The notes under the pieces were generated by a model. The model searched no databases and was not told the DNA's origin. It was given only the letters and a program-made list of their open reading frames with translations. Both the position numbers and the translations under genes were made by a program. Below are positions 8,377-18,050 of a DNA stretch of 64,000 nt, piece after piece. Each line of letters opens with the position of its first letter. Within the stretch, counting starts at the first letter, position 1. The stretch comes from JANPBY01 sp963851405 (GTDB taxonomy: Bacteria > Actinomycetota > Actinomycetes > DATJPE01), in contig CAWKPB010000005.1 of the NCBI GenBank assembly GCA_963851405.1, positions 372,001 to 436,000 on the forward strand. Reading direction: 5' to 3'.

Positions 8377-9840
8377 ATGCCTAACCCAGTACCTACGGCC
8401 ACACATTCGGCCGACTTCAAGGTCGCCGATCTGAGCCTGGCCGGTTTCGGCCGCAAAGAGATCCAGTTCGCCGAGCACGAGATGCCCGGCCTGATGGCTA
8501 TGCGAGACCAGCACGGCGCATCCAAGCCGCTGTCCGGAGCGCGCATCACGGGGTCTTTGCACATGACCGTGCAGACAGCGGTGCTCATCGAGACGCTAGT
8601 GGCACTAGGTGCTGAGGTGCGCTGGGCTTCGTGCAACATCTTCTCGACGCAGGACCATGCGGCGGCTGCCGTAGTCGTTGGGCCGGATGGCACACCCGAC
8701 GACCCCAGCGGCGTACCGGTCTTCGCCTGGAAGGGCGAAACTCTTGAGGAGTACTGGTGGTGCACCCAGCAGGCTCTGTGTTGGCCCGGCGACACCGGAC
8801 CGAACATGATTCTCGACGATGGCGGCGACGCGACCCTGCTCGTGCACAACGGCCGCGACTTCGAACTGGCCGGCGCCGTTCCTCCGGTTGATACGGCCGA
8901 GTCCGACGAAGCTGCCGTTGTCCTTGAGCTCCTGGCCCGCTCGCTCACCGAAGACCCGTCTCGATGGACCACCATCGCCGCGGGCATTCAGGGGGTGACC
9001 GAAGAAACGACCACTGGGGTCCACCGCCTCTATGAGATGGCGAAGGCCGGCCGGTTGCTCTTCCCCGCGATCAACGTCAATGACTCGGTCACGAAGAGCA
9101 AGTTCGACAACAAGTACGGCTGCCGTCACTCCCTGATCGACGGTATCAACCGCGCCACGGACGTGTTGATCGGCGGCAAGGTTGCGGTCGTCTGCGGATA
9201 CGGAGACGTCGGCAAGGGGTGCGCTGAGTCCCTGCGCGGCCAAGGCGCGCGCGTCATCGTGACCGAGATCGATCCCATCTGCGCCCTGCAAGCCGCCATG
9301 GATGGCTACCAGGTCGCGACCCTTGAGGATGTTCTCGGCACCGCGGACATCATCATCACCGCTACCGGCTGCTTCGAGGTCGTCACGGCGGAACAGATGT
9401 CGCGGATGAAACACCAGGCCATCCTGGGAAACATCGGGCACTTCGACAACGAGCTGGACATGGCCGGATTGGCTGGATTCCCGGGCGCGCGGCGCATTCA
9501 GGTGAAGCCGCAGGTCGACGAATGGGTCTTCGCCGATGGGCATTCGATCATCGTGTTGTCTGAGGGTCGCTTGATGAACCTCGGCAATGCGACCGGCCAC
9601 CCGAGTTTCGTCATGTCCAACTCCTTCACCAACCAAGTGATGGCGCAGATCGAGTTGTTCACCAAGGCGTCGGAGTACCCCATGGGAGTACATGTGCTGC
9701 CCAAGCATCTCGATGAGGAGGTGGCGCGCTTGCACCTGGACGCGCTTGGGGCCCGGCTGACCGAGCTGACCAAGGTGCAGGCCGAATACCTCGGCATCGA
9801 CGTCGAAGGCCCGTACAAGTCCGACCAGTACCGCTACTGA
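8377..9840 (+). CDS. ahcY: Adenosylhomocysteinase
   Basis: A 487-residue S-adenosylhomocysteine hydrolase, which splits SAH to adenosine and homocysteine and so relieves methyltransferases of product inhibition. The frame extends upstream to 8242, but homology begins at the ATG at 8377, which fits the usual N terminus. Landmarks are the SCNIFSTQDHAAA segment, the NDSVTKSKFDN substrate segment near residue 234, the NAD-binding GYGDVGKG at 274-281, and the C-terminal lysine/tyrosine tail (KSDQYRY) that contacts NAD of the partner subunit. The length includes the insertion typical of the bacterial long form. It follows manA by 94 bp and may be co-transcribed with it or have its own promoter. Confidence 0.96.
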   Translation: MPNPVPTATHSADFKVADLSLAGFGRKEIQFAEHEMPGLMAMRDQHGASKPLSGARITGSLHMTVQTAVLIETLVALGAEVRWASCNIFSTQDHAAAAVVVGPDGTPDDPSGVPVFAWKGETLEEYWWCTQQALCWPGDTGPNMILDDGGDATLLVHNGRDFELAGAVPPVDTAESDEAAVVLELLARSLTEDPSRWTTIAAGIQGVTEETTTGVHRLYEMAKAGRLLFPAINVNDSVTKSKFDNKYGCRHSLIDGINRATDVLIGGKVAVVCGYGDVGKGCAESLRGQGARVIVTEIDPICALQAAMDGYQVATLEDVLGTADIIITATGCFEVVTAEQMSRMKHQAILGNIGHFDNELDMAGLAGFPGARRIQVKPQVDEWVFADGHSIIVLSEGRLMNLGNATGHPSFVMSNSFTNQVMAQIELFTKASEYPMGVHVLPKHLDEEVARLHLDALGARLTELTKVQAEYLGIDVEGPYKSDQYRY

Positions 9841-9886
9841 CGCCGACCGAGGGCTGTTTCCACACCAACGTGCTGGTGGACCGTGC

Positions 9887-10627
9887 ATGACTGATCCCGG
9901 GGACCCGCTCGAGGTGGCGGGTGCGGTCGGGCCGGCCGGGCCGCCCGGGCGATGGGGTCTCGGGGACGTCTGGATCACGCTGGCGTTGTATGTGCTCTTT
10001 GCCTTCGTGGGAGCGGGTGTGGTTCTGGCGGCGCCAGACACACCCGATGCGCGCGCTTGGGCGCTGGTGGCCTCCGTCGCTTTGCCCTGGATCGGTTTAG
10101 CGGGCTGGCCGTTGTTGGCCACGGGGCTGAAGGGCCAGGGGCCGGTGCAGGATCTCAGACTCCGGGGGGGCAGGGGAGACCTGGCGTTCGGCGCGGCAGC
10201 AGGTGTGGTCGGACTGGTGTGCGCAGCCCTGATCGCCACGCTGACCGAGCTGGTGATGGGCGACCAACTGGAGTCAAGCGTCGGGCAGCTGGCCGACACG
10301 TTGGCCGAGGCCTCGCCTTGGCCGGTCATTGCCTTGGCCCTCCTGGCTGTGTTTGCGGCTCCGGTGGTCGAGGAGATCGCCTTTCGCGGGCTGATGTTCG
10401 GAGCGCTGGCGAAACGTGGCTGGGCGGTGTGGCCGAACATCGTGCTCACCGCGGCGGTGTTCTCGGCGTTCCATCTCGAGGTCAGCCGGTTTGCGTTGCT
10501 GTTCGTCGTGGGAATCGTGCTGGGTTACGTCCGGGCGCGGACCCGCTCGACGAGCGCGAGCATGGTGGCGCACCTGGTCAACAACCTGCCCGGGGGAATC
10601 GCGCTGGTGGCTCTAGCCCTTGGTTGA
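9887..10627 (+). CDS. CPBP-family intramembrane glutamic endopeptidase (CAAX protease-like)
   Basis: A 246-residue polytopic membrane protein of the CPBP/ABI family. The first motif EExxxR is Glu162-Glu163...Arg167 (VVEEIAFRG), the second-motif histidine is His196 in AFHLEV, and the third motif is HLVNN with Asn232-Asn233, so the catalytic set is complete. Six to eight hydrophobic segments surround it. Members cleave membrane substrates or act in bacteriocin self-immunity; the target here is unknown. The ATG at 9887 follows a GGTGGA ribosome site. It ends 5 bp from the convergent RDD gene. Confidence 0.85.
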   Translation: MTDPGDPLEVAGAVGPAGPPGRWGLGDVWITLALYVLFAFVGAGVVLAAPDTPDARAWALVASVALPWIGLAGWPLLATGLKGQGPVQDLRLRGGRGDLAFGAAAGVVGLVCAALIATLTELVMGDQLESSVGQLADTLAEASPWPVIALALLAVFAAPVVEEIAFRGLMFGALAKRGWAVWPNIVLTAAVFSAFHLEVSRFALLFVVGIVLGYVRARTRSTSASMVAHLVNNLPGGIALVALALG

Positions 10628-10632
10628 CGTGG

Positions 10633-11556
10633 TCATGAGGGAGGGGCGAACTCCCCGCCAATCGGGGGTGGGGCGGGTCCACGGGATGCATCGGGAGCCG
10701 TCCTCGGTAGCGGGGGAGTCTGGTTTGTAGCGCCCGGCGCTGTGGCGGGTCCGGCGAGCCAGGCGTTGGTCGCGGCAGCCTGGCCGGTGATGCGCCGTTC
10801 CTCCCGCTGGCTTCGCTCGGCCACGACCGCGGCCAACAGACGTTCGACGGGTGTGCCCGCCGGCGGCGGTGGGGCCAACCAGCGAGCGACTTCCGCAGCC
10901 AGCCGGGACCCCATCGAGACCCTGACCTGCGGATCGAGACCGGATGCTCGTACCAGGAACTGTCGGCTGGCGAGCGCTAAGTCGTCGGGCACGCGCCCGA
11001 CATCGGTGGAGGCCGCCCAAGCTGCGAGTTCCGCTGGCATGACCGCGCGTGATCCGGCCGCGCTGGGAACCCGCTCGCGAATCACCACGGTCCCGGCGGC
11101 GAGGTCTCCGAAGCGTTTTCCCTTGGAGTTGAGCAGCGAGCAGAAGAAGGCCGGAACGCCGAACAGCAACCAGATCTCGACCACCTCGACGAGCGCCCGA
11201 GCGGTCGCGTGACGGAACCGAATGGCTCCCCCGTCGTCGCGCACGGCGCGCAGCCCGAGGGCCATCTTCCCGAGGGTCTTGCCGCGAGTGAGGGTCTCGA
11301 AGATCAGCGGGTACCCCACGATGACAGCCACGACAAGAACCAGCAGCAGCGCCGCGGTCGCGGTGTCGTCGAGCGTCGCACCTGCGGCGGCCAACAAGAG
11401 GATGAGCGCGGCTAGCAGGATCACTTGAAGCGTCATGTCCATCAGCAACCCGAGCGCCCTGGACGGGAGCTGAGCCAGCCTGAGTTCCAGGGCCACGGCT
11501 TCGCCGGTCACGACGTCATGCGAACCGGGCGTCTGATGGCTGCTCACGGGTCTCAT
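10633..11556 (-). CDS. RDD family membrane protein
   Basis: A 307-residue protein whose first 160 residues form the RDD domain: an early Arg in the LPSRALGLLMD segment, two adjoining hydrophobic helices at about 38-60 and 65-87, the TRGKTLGKMALGLRAVRDDG loop and a third hydrophobic segment containing FGVPAFFCSLLNSKGKRFGDL. The C-terminal 140 residues are soluble, with a Pro-rich, low-complexity end. RDD proteins have been linked to ion transport, but no substrate can be assigned. It is divergent from the SpoIIM gene with only 46 bp between starts, so their promoters overlap or are shared. Confidence 0.85.
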   Translation of the reverse strand: MRPVSSHQTPGSHDVVTGEAVALELRLAQLPSRALGLLMDMTLQVILLAALILLLAAAGATLDDTATAALLLVLVVAVIVGYPLIFETLTRGKTLGKMALGLRAVRDDGGAIRFRHATARALVEVVEIWLLFGVPAFFCSLLNSKGKRFGDLAAGTVVIRERVPSAAGSRAVMPAELAAWAASTDVGRVPDDLALASRQFLVRASGLDPQVRVSMGSRLAAEVARWLAPPPPAGTPVERLLAAVVAERSQREERRITGQAAATNAWLAGPATAPGATNQTPPLPRTAPDASRGPAPPPIGGEFAPPS

Positions 11557-11602
11557 CCTGCCCGAAGGCGGATCTCACGGCCGTCCGCGTAGCCTGGCGG
11601 GG

Positions 11603-12601
11603 ATGGACATCGACGCCTACGTGGCCGCGCATCGTGCCGAGTGGGAACGGCTCGATGCACTCACGCACCGACGAGGGTTGTCGGGTGCTGAGGTGGACGA
11701 GCTCGTCGACCTCTACCAGCGTGTGGCCACGCATCTGTCCGTGCTGCAGTCTCGGGCACCGGACCCGGCCTTGGTGGGTCGGCTGTCCTCCTTGGTCGCC
11801 CGGGCCAGGGCACGTGTCACTTCGGCGTCGCCGTCGGGATGGTCCTCCGTGGCCCGATTCCTTGGGGTGGACTTCCCCGTGGCCGTCTGGAGAGCTCGGT
11901 GGTGGGTCCTCGCGTCGGGGTTGGGTTTCTGCCTGGTGGGCTTGCTGGTCGGTTGGTGGGTGGCGACGACCCCCGAGGTGCAGTCATCGATCGCTTCTCC
12001 CGATCAGATCAGGCAGCTCGTCGAGCAAGACTTCGAGGACTACTACTCCTCCTCACCCGCGTCGTCCTTTGCGTTTCGGGTGTGGACGAACAATGCGTGG
12101 GTCGCAGCTCTGTGCATCGCTTTGGGTGGGCTCTTCGGGATCCCCGTCCTCTATTTGCTGTGGACGAACGCCTTCAATGTTGGGGTCGCCGGAGGCTTGA
12201 TGGCGGCCAACGGCCGACTCGACCAGTTCTTCGGCCTGATCCTGCCGCACGGAATGCTCGAACTCTCCTGCGTTTTCGTGGCCGCAGGTGTGGGCTTGCG
12301 GTTGGGCTGGTCCCTGATCGATCCGGGGCCACTGACCCGCGCCGAGGCATTCTCCCGTCAGGGGCGGGCAGCGATGTCGGTAGCGCTGGGACTCGGGCTG
12401 GTGCTGCTCGTGTCGGGAGTCGTCGAAGCCTTCGTCACGCCATCACCGCTGCCCACCTGGGCCAGAATTCTCGTCGGCTTCGTGGTCTGGGCGGCGTTCG
12501 TGGCCTGGATCGTCGTACTAGGCCGGCCGGCTGAGTCTCGTGGGGAAACCGGGGACCTGGTCGCCGAACTACGTGGCGACACGCTCCCGACGGCCGGCTA
12601 G
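11603..12601 (+). CDS. SpoIIM-family (stage II sporulation protein M-like) membrane protein
   Basis: A 332-residue protein with a charged N-terminal helical region (about 1-95) followed by five or six hydrophobic segments; the FAFRVWTNNAWVAAL segment and the GLILPHGMLELSCVFVAAG segment are typical of SpoIIM. In Bacillus SpoIIM works in engulfment, but actinobacterial members are encoded next to RDD, DUF58 and MoxR genes in non-endospore formers, so an envelope-remodelling role independent of endospores is more likely. It stands divergent from the RDD gene and convergent with DUF58. Confidence 0.85.
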   Translation: MDIDAYVAAHRAEWERLDALTHRRGLSGAEVDELVDLYQRVATHLSVLQSRAPDPALVGRLSSLVARARARVTSASPSGWSSVARFLGVDFPVAVWRARWWVLASGLGFCLVGLLVGWWVATTPEVQSSIASPDQIRQLVEQDFEDYYSSSPASSFAFRVWTNNAWVAALCIALGGLFGIPVLYLLWTNAFNVGVAGGLMAANGRLDQFFGLILPHGMLELSCVFVAAGVGLRLGWSLIDPGPLTRAEAFSRQGRAAMSVALGLGLVLLVSGVVEAFVTPSPLPTWARILVGFVVWAAFVAWIVVLGRPAESRGETGDLVAELRGDTLPTAG

Positions 12602-12628
12602 CTCCCTCGGTCACTCAGCGCCCAACTC

Positions 12629-13939
12629 TCAGAGTCGGCCCGCAGCCTTGAGGGCCAGGTACCGGTCGGCCAGCGCGGGCGGGAGGAACGCAGGGGGGGC
12701 CTCCACCACGTCGACGCCCTGACGGCGGAGAACCAGCTCGAGCTGATCGCGAGAGACCCGTGTTGCGGCCGCAGCTGCAGCCAGGTAGACCGAGTCGGCG
12801 TCACCGCGCCCGGCCGCCAACTCCTCCACCCGTGGGTCGGCGACGGAGGCGATCAACACGCGATGACGAGCGGCCAACAGGGGGAGGACTGGGAGCAGCC
12901 CCTCAGACAACGGCGCCGTGTCCAGCCCCGTCAACAAGACCACGAGTGACCGTCGGCTCGCTCGCCGCATGACACAGGAGGTGACGGCCCGCCAGTCCGT
13001 CTCGACCAGCCCGGCATCCAGGGGAGCCATCGCCTGCACCAACTGCTGCAGCAAGTCGGGGCCGCGCGTTCCCGAAACTGCGGCCCGTTCCACCCGGTCG
13101 TGGGCGACGAGGTCCACGCGGTCGCCGGCTTTGGCGGCCAAGGCCGCCAGCAGGAGTGCTGCGTCCATGGCCGCGTCCAGGCGGGGCGCGTCACCTACCC
13201 GGCCAGCGGCCGTCCTCCCCGTGTCCAAGACCAACAGAAGGTGACGATCCCGTTCCGGCCGCCAGGTCCTGACCACCAGCCCGCCAGACCGGGCCGTGGC
13301 GCGCCAGTCGATGGAGCGGACGTCGTCACCGTCGACGTACTCGCGCAGCGAGTCGAACTCGGTTCCTTGGCCGCGGACGAGCACCGCGGCACGTCCATCC
13401 AACTCGCGGAGTCGTGCAAGTTTGGCTGGCAGGTGCTTGCGCGAGGTGAAAGGCGGGAGTGCTCGAACGGTCCAGGGAACCTGATGCGAGCCCTGTCGGG
13501 CGGCTAGACCGAGCGGCCCGCGGGAGCGGACGGTCACCCGGGCGGCGTGCCGGTCGCCCCGTCGCGTCGGCTGAAGGATCGCGCTGATGCGACGGCGTTC
13601 TCCGGCGGGAACATCCACCCGGTGGCGCTGGTCTCGTGCGCCAGCCGACGGCGGCCACGCGTCGCGGACCTGTCCTCGCATCCGTACCCGCCCGGAATTC
13701 GTCACGAAAAGCTGGACCTGGGCGGTTTCTCCGAGCCGGACCCGGGTGTCCCCGGCGCGTTGGAGACGCAGGGCCCGAACCGAGCCGGCGAGTGAGAGGT
13801 CGACGAGGACGGCCGCGACCAAAACCACGTTCACGACTAGTAGAGCGACCGCGGGGGACCAGCCGGCGCCACCGACCAGGACAGCCGCGATCGCCGCCGC
13901 GACGATCGCGGCGACAACCAGGCGCGCGGTCAGGGCCAT
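12629..13939 (-). CDS. DUF58 domain-containing protein (von Willebrand-like, MoxR partner)
   Basis: A 436-residue protein with two N-terminal hydrophobic segments (about 5-25 and 30-50), a beta-rich middle, and the DUF58 core around residues 190-240 (RELDGRAAVLVRGQGTEF, then REYVDGDDVRSIDWRATAR). The RHLLLVLDTGR segment that follows begins a von Willebrand A-like fold. DUF58 proteins are membrane-bound partners of MoxR AAA ATPases, and this one starts nine bases after moxR. The pair probably acts as a chaperone or insertion system for other proteins at the membrane. Confidence 0.9.
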   Translation of the reverse strand: MALTARLVVAAIVAAAIAAVLVGGAGWSPAVALLVVNVVLVAAVLVDLSLAGSVRALRLQRAGDTRVRLGETAQVQLFVTNSGRVRMRGQVRDAWPPSAGARDQRHRVDVPAGERRRISAILQPTRRGDRHAARVTVRSRGPLGLAARQGSHQVPWTVRALPPFTSRKHLPAKLARLRELDGRAAVLVRGQGTEFDSLREYVDGDDVRSIDWRATARSGGLVVRTWRPERDRHLLLVLDTGRTAAGRVGDAPRLDAAMDAALLLAALAAKAGDRVDLVAHDRVERAAVSGTRGPDLLQQLVQAMAPLDAGLVETDWRAVTSCVMRRASRRSLVVLLTGLDTAPLSEGLLPVLPLLAARHRVLIASVADPRVEELAAGRGDADSVYLAAAAAATRVSRDQLELVLRRQGVDVVEAPPAFLPPALADRYLALKAAGRL

Positions 13940-13948
13940 CGGGCGCCC

Positions 13949-14968
13949 TCAGCGGGGTACGGGGACCGTGGCGAGCAGGGCGTCGAGGACTCCGTCGGCC
14001 GTGACACCCTCCAACTCAGCTTCCGGACGCAGCCTGACCCGGTGCCGCAGGGTGGGACGGGCCAAGGCCTTGACGTCGTCGGGCGTGACGAAGTCTCGCC
14101 CCGACAACCATGCCCAGGCGCGGGCCGCCGCCATGAGTGCGGTTGCTCCTCGAGGCGAGACCCCCAGTGAGAGCGAAGGGACCTGGCGGGTGGCCCGGCA
14201 AACATCCACGATGTATCCGACGACATCGGGGGCGAGGGTCATCGCGGCCACCGCCTCTCGGCCAGCTGCCAGCTCCGCCGCGCCGGCCACGGGGCGAAGA
14301 CCGGCCGCCACCAGGTTGCGTGGATCGAAGCCGGACGCATGGCGGGAGACGACCTGCACCTCGTCATCGCGGGGCGGCAGCGGAAGCGTCAGCTTCAGCA
14401 GGAATCGATCGAGTTGGGCTTCGGGCAGCGGATAGGTGCCCTCGTACTCGATGGGGTTCTGGGTTGCACAGACGACGAAGGGATCGGGGAGGGGCCGCGG
14501 CGCTCCGTCGATCGACACCTGACGTTCTTCCATCGCCTCAAGCAAGGAAGCTTGGGTTTTCGGGGGAGTGCGGTTGATCTCGTCAGCGAGCAGCAAGTTC
14601 GTGAAGACCGGCCCGGGCCGGAAGGAGAATTCTGACGTGCGGGCGTCGTAGACGAGAGATCCGGTGACGTCACCGGGCATCAGGTCGGGAGTGAACTGAA
14701 TGCGCTTGGTGTCGAGGGCCAGTGCGGTTGCCAGGCTCCGAACGAGGAGGGTCTTGGCCACCCCGGGAACGCCTTCGAGTAGCACATGGCCGCGGCAGAG
14801 CAGGGCGATCACCAGCCCCGTGACTGCGGCGTCCTGGCCGACGACGGCCTTGGACACTTCGCCGCGCAGCGCGAGGAGCGACGCCCTCGCCTCGTCGCCG
14901 CGGCCTGGCACGGGGCGTTCGCCGGGGGTGGGTGCCGCTTCGCTCGACGATTCTTCAGGAATGGTCAC
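13949..14968 (-). CDS. MoxR family AAA+ ATPase
   Basis: A 339-residue AAA+ ATPase. Walker A GVPGVAKT is at 66-73, Walker B LLLADEINR at 125-133, and sensor-region motifs VCATQNPIEYEGTYPLPEAQLDRFLLK follow in the usual MoxR order. A longer open frame exists upstream, but it runs over the preceding gene, and the GTG at 14968, four bases after that gene's stop, gives the normal family length. MoxR ATPases assist maturation of protein complexes together with vWA/DUF58 partners, here the adjacent downstream gene. Confidence 0.93.
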   Translation of the reverse strand: MTIPEESSSEAAPTPGERPVPGRGDEARASLLALRGEVSKAVVGQDAAVTGLVIALLCRGHVLLEGVPGVAKTLLVRSLATALALDTKRIQFTPDLMPGDVTGSLVYDARTSEFSFRPGPVFTNLLLADEINRTPPKTQASLLEAMEERQVSIDGAPRPLPDPFVVCATQNPIEYEGTYPLPEAQLDRFLLKLTLPLPPRDDEVQVVSRHASGFDPRNLVAAGLRPVAGAAELAAGREAVAAMTLAPDVVGYIVDVCRATRQVPSLSLGVSPRGATALMAAARAWAWLSGRDFVTPDDVKALARPTLRHRVRLRPEAELEGVTADGVLDALLATVPVPR

Positions 14969-14972
14969 CGGA

Positions 14973-16169
14973 TCACCGTATTCGAGGCTGGTGGGGTGGA
15001 AGGTCGCGGACCTCCCTTTCCAGCGAGTCGAGCCGGTCCGCGAGTGCCACCAAACCAGCGTCGTCCGAAGGCGGGTCGCCGTACAACAACTCGTGCACCG
15101 CCCCCTCCGGTCGACCCGCACGCCCGGCGACCGCCTGGACCACGGCGGCGGGCGCCGCTGCGCGGTCCAGGCCAACGAGCGGTGCCAGGCGGGAGCGAGA
15201 GGTGACCCGGAGCCGTTCGGCGGCTCGGCCGCGGGCTCCGGCGCGTCGGTACAGACGCCCTCGGCCCTCCGTGGCTTCGGCCGCGCGAACAACAACCGGG
15301 AGCGGCTCGCTGACGACTCCGCCCAGTCGGCGGGCCCGCCACAGCGCCATCAGGACGAGCGCCAGACCAAGCTGAATAAGCAGGGTCTTGACCCACGTGG
15401 GCACGAGTTGCCAGAAGGACTTCTGTGCCTCCACGGGGAAGTCGTCCACCGACGTGACATGCCAGACAACGCGCGGATGCACCCCGAGAATGCTCAACGC
15501 CAAGGCCGCGTTTCCGGCCACCGGGAGGCGATCGTTCTCCAGGGGATCAGGCGCTCCGATCAGGACCACCCGCTGACCGTCCACGAGGGCTTCGAGGATG
15601 GTCGGGTCTCCGTCGATGGGGTAGCAGGCGCTGACGCTGACCAGCCCGAATTCGGGGGCTACGCGGTACGACGTACCGCCCGTCTCCGCGTTTCCGGCCC
15701 GGAGCGCAGGACTCCACGAGCACGACGGATCTCGCACCCGAGCGGGTCCGCCATCGCGGGGGGACACTCCGGGGGCGAAGGTGGTGATGATCTCCGGCCG
15801 GGTAGCACCCACCACAACGAGGTCGGCTCCCGTGGAAATCAGTTCCTTCGCTTGAGTGACGGTCAGATAGTCCGGTCCCGGGATGACTAGCGTGTCACCC
15901 TCCTGAGCCTGCGTGGCCGCGGCGATGCCTTGGGCTCGCACGACTTCGACACCTTGGCCCCGCAGGATCTGAGCGAGGGCTTTGCTTCCTGTCGCGCTGA
16001 CCGAGTCGGGGTCGAGACTCCCGAGTCGTCCTCCGGAGGTCACGGCAGCGATGAGGATCGCCGCGAGGAGTGCGGCGACCACGAGCAGGGCCGGGAGGCG
16101 GCCTCGATGCCATAGCGTCCGCCCCGTGGGCGAAACCGCCGTTTCCGTTTCTACGGCCGAGTCGATCAT
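14973..16169 (-). CDS. DUF4350 domain-containing membrane protein
   Basis: A 398-residue protein with a membrane segment at about 26-45, an extracytoplasmic domain (about 50-250) resembling a glutamine-amidotransferase-type fold found in DUF4350, a second membrane segment near 257-280 and a charged cytoplasmic tail. The operon order DUF4129-DUF4350-MoxR-DUF58 is well known in actinobacteria, and the family is assigned from sequence and this order. The start overlaps the DUF4129 stop by four bases. It probably forms a membrane complex with the MoxR ATPase; the cargo is unknown. Confidence 0.88.
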   Translation of the reverse strand: MIDSAVETETAVSPTGRTLWHRGRLPALLVVAALLAAILIAAVTSGGRLGSLDPDSVSATGSKALAQILRGQGVEVVRAQGIAAATQAQEGDTLVIPGPDYLTVTQAKELISTGADLVVVGATRPEIITTFAPGVSPRDGGPARVRDPSCSWSPALRAGNAETGGTSYRVAPEFGLVSVSACYPIDGDPTILEALVDGQRVVLIGAPDPLENDRLPVAGNAALALSILGVHPRVVWHVTSVDDFPVEAQKSFWQLVPTWVKTLLIQLGLALVLMALWRARRLGGVVSEPLPVVVRAAEATEGRGRLYRRAGARGRAAERLRVTSRSRLAPLVGLDRAAAPAAVVQAVAGRAGRPEGAVHELLYGDPPSDDAGLVALADRLDSLEREVRDLPPHQPRIR

Positions 16170-16840
16170 CGGGGATCCACGGGCAGTGCCGACGGACGGA
16201 GGTTGAAGCGCGCGTCGTGGCAGGCGCGGTCGAGGCCCCGGAGGAAACGATCATCGGTCGAACAGGCACTTCGCCCGCCATAGGCCACGGCATCAAAGGT
16301 GGCTGCGGCGGCCGCGAGGTCTCCGGCGAGTTCGGGGAGAGCCTGCCCGCCGCCGGCCGCGGCCTCGTCAGCCGTACGGCCGGGGTGGGGCTCCAGGATC
16401 GTCCGCTCCTCCAGGCCGCGGACGATGGCCCGATAGCGCTCGAGGACCGCCTCCTCCCACTGTCCAGTGGCAGCCGCGCGATCTGCGGAGCGTCGGTGGT
16501 CAGCGGCGGATCGGGTCTTGCCCGCGAACAGGGCGTGCCCGCCTGAGCTTGTGCGCCGGACAGGACCGCCTCGCCACAGCGCAGCGCCGATGACCAGGGC
16601 GATCAACAGCGCTAGCCCGGCAAGCCCCCACCAGCCACCCGGGACGTTCCTTGATGCGGTGTCGAGCAACTGCGTGAATTCGTCGTAGAGCCACCGGATG
16701 AGTCGCTCGGACAGGCTGGGATCGTCGACGTGGTACTCAGGTTTTGCGAGTTCCTCCACGGCCAGTTGCTGGGCCTGGTCGCGGCCCAACTCGACCGGCT
16801 CCTTGGTCGGAGCCAGCCCAACCAGCACAGGCACGGTCAT
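16166..16840 (-). CDS. DUF4129 domain-containing membrane protein
   Basis: A 224-residue protein: a short exposed N terminus, one membrane segment at about 70-90, then a cytoplasmic helical DUF4129 domain with the ERYRAIVRGLEERTILEPHPGRTADE segment that marks the family. In relatives the domain is often fused to transglutaminase-like proteins; here it stands alone and is the second gene of the minus-strand envelope operon. It overlaps DUF4350 by four bases and follows the polytopic membrane protein by 13 bp. Confidence 0.85.
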   Translation of the reverse strand: MTVPVLVGLAPTKEPVELGRDQAQQLAVEELAKPEYHVDDPSLSERLIRWLYDEFTQLLDTASRNVPGGWWGLAGLALLIALVIGAALWRGGPVRRTSSGGHALFAGKTRSAADHRRSADRAAATGQWEEAVLERYRAIVRGLEERTILEPHPGRTADEAAAGGGQALPELAGDLAAAAATFDAVAYGGRSACSTDDRFLRGLDRACHDARFNLRPSALPVDPR

Positions 16841-16853
16841 CGGGCGATTTTCG

Positions 16854-18050
16854 TCACCGGGTTGGTGGGGTGGCTGCTCGGGCCAGTTCCAGGTCGAGTC
16901 CCTCGGCGCGCATGCGCCGGTCGATGTAGACGAGGGCGGTGACCCCAGCCGTGAACGGGTAGGTGATGGTGAGCCCCACGATTTGGCCGATGGTCTGGAC
17001 GAACAGACTCCAGAAACCGATCTGCAGTGTTTCGGCTGAACCCGACGTCAAGACGGCACCACCGAGTCCAAGGATCTGGAACGGCGCGGCCACGACGGAC
17101 GAGATCACGGTGGTCAGGAGCAGGGTGAGCGCGATGATGAAGAAGGTGCGCCACCAGGCGCCTGCCGTCAGTGAGTAGGACCGGCTCATCGCGCGCAGGA
17201 TGTTGGCCTTCTCCAGGATGAGCGCTGGTCCAGCCACCCACCACTTGACGTACAGGAAGACGGCGGGCAGAACCGCAACAGGCCCCAAGACCAGAAGAAG
17301 CGGGGAGACGGTCGCCGCCAGGAGGACGACGAGTCCCACCGATAGCGCAAGCAGACCCCACGTAGCGAACGTCACCAGGATGGAGAGCCCGATGAGCGGA
17401 AGCAGTCGTGGGCGGAACTGCTGCCAGGCCCCGGCGAGGGAGGTCTGCTGGCCCAGCACCGCGCGCCCGATCACCACCGTCAGCAGCCCCACCAGAATGG
17501 TTTGGGCGATGGAGCCGATGAACCACGCTGGGATGCTGCCGGTGGCCAGGCCGCCGTAGGCAGCGAGGAAGTCGTCCCCGGAAGCAGTCGCCGGATCGAG
17601 GGCATTCACATCCTGGACGAAGGACCAGGTGGCAGCAAAGGCCAACAACTGAGTGATCGTGACCACGATCGCGGTCAGACCGAGCATGATCGCCGGATTG
17701 CGCCGGACGCTTTGGATCGCGCCGTCCAGGATCTCGCCGATGCCCATCGGACGCAGCGGGATCACGCCGGGCTTGGGGGCCGCTGGCGGGGCGTAGGTGT
17801 AGGCGCCGTAGGGACTCGACACCGTCGCAGGACCGGGCGGGCCCCCGTACTGGCCGGGTGGGGGGCCGCCTGGGGCCGCGGGCGGGGGAGGCGGTGGGTT
17901 GGGCGAGCCCCAGTCGCCGGCGGCGGACCAAGCACCGCCGGAAGGGGCTGAAGCAGGTGGTACGAGTGGTGGCTGCTCGGGCGACCAGCCGGGGTGTGGG
18001 GTGCTGGCGTCCGCGGGCGTTCCCTGCTCCCCGCTTCCAGGCTCGGTCAT
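16854..18050 (-). CDS. Polytopic membrane protein with Pro/Gly-rich N terminus (GDPD membrane-domain type)
   Basis: A 398-residue protein whose first 95 residues are Pro/Gly/Ala-rich and probably unstructured in the cytoplasm, followed by the conserved PMGIGEILDGAIQSVRRNP segment and about six long hydrophobic helices. In many actinobacterial annotations this family is called glycerophosphoryl diester phosphodiesterase membrane domain protein, although no phosphodiesterase catalytic domain is present. It is the first gene of the minus-strand operon (then DUF4129, DUF4350, MoxR, DUF58) and is divergent from mtrA, with 160 bp between starts that must hold both promoters. A GGGGGT ribosome site precedes the ATG. 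Confidence 0.75.
   Translation of the reverse strand: MTEPGSGEQGTPADASTPHPGWSPEQPPLVPPASAPSGGAWSAAGDWGSPNPPPPPPAAPGGPPPGQYGGPPGPATVSSPYGAYTYAPPAAPKPGVIPLRPMGIGEILDGAIQSVRRNPAIMLGLTAIVVTITQLLAFAATWSFVQDVNALDPATASGDDFLAAYGGLATGSIPAWFIGSIAQTILVGLLTVVIGRAVLGQQTSLAGAWQQFRPRLLPLIGLSILVTFATWGLLALSVGLVVLLAATVSPLLLVLGPVAVLPAVFLYVKWWVAGPALILEKANILRAMSRSYSLTAGAWWRTFFIIALTLLLTTVISSVVAAPFQILGLGGAVLTSGSAETLQIGFWSLFVQTIGQIVGLTITYPFTAGVTALVYIDRRMRAEGLDLELARAATPPTR

Noticed and set aside
8605..10449. 614-codon open frame antisense to ahcY and the CPBP gene
   Set aside because: Mirror frame of strongly conserved genes; composition is not protein-like.
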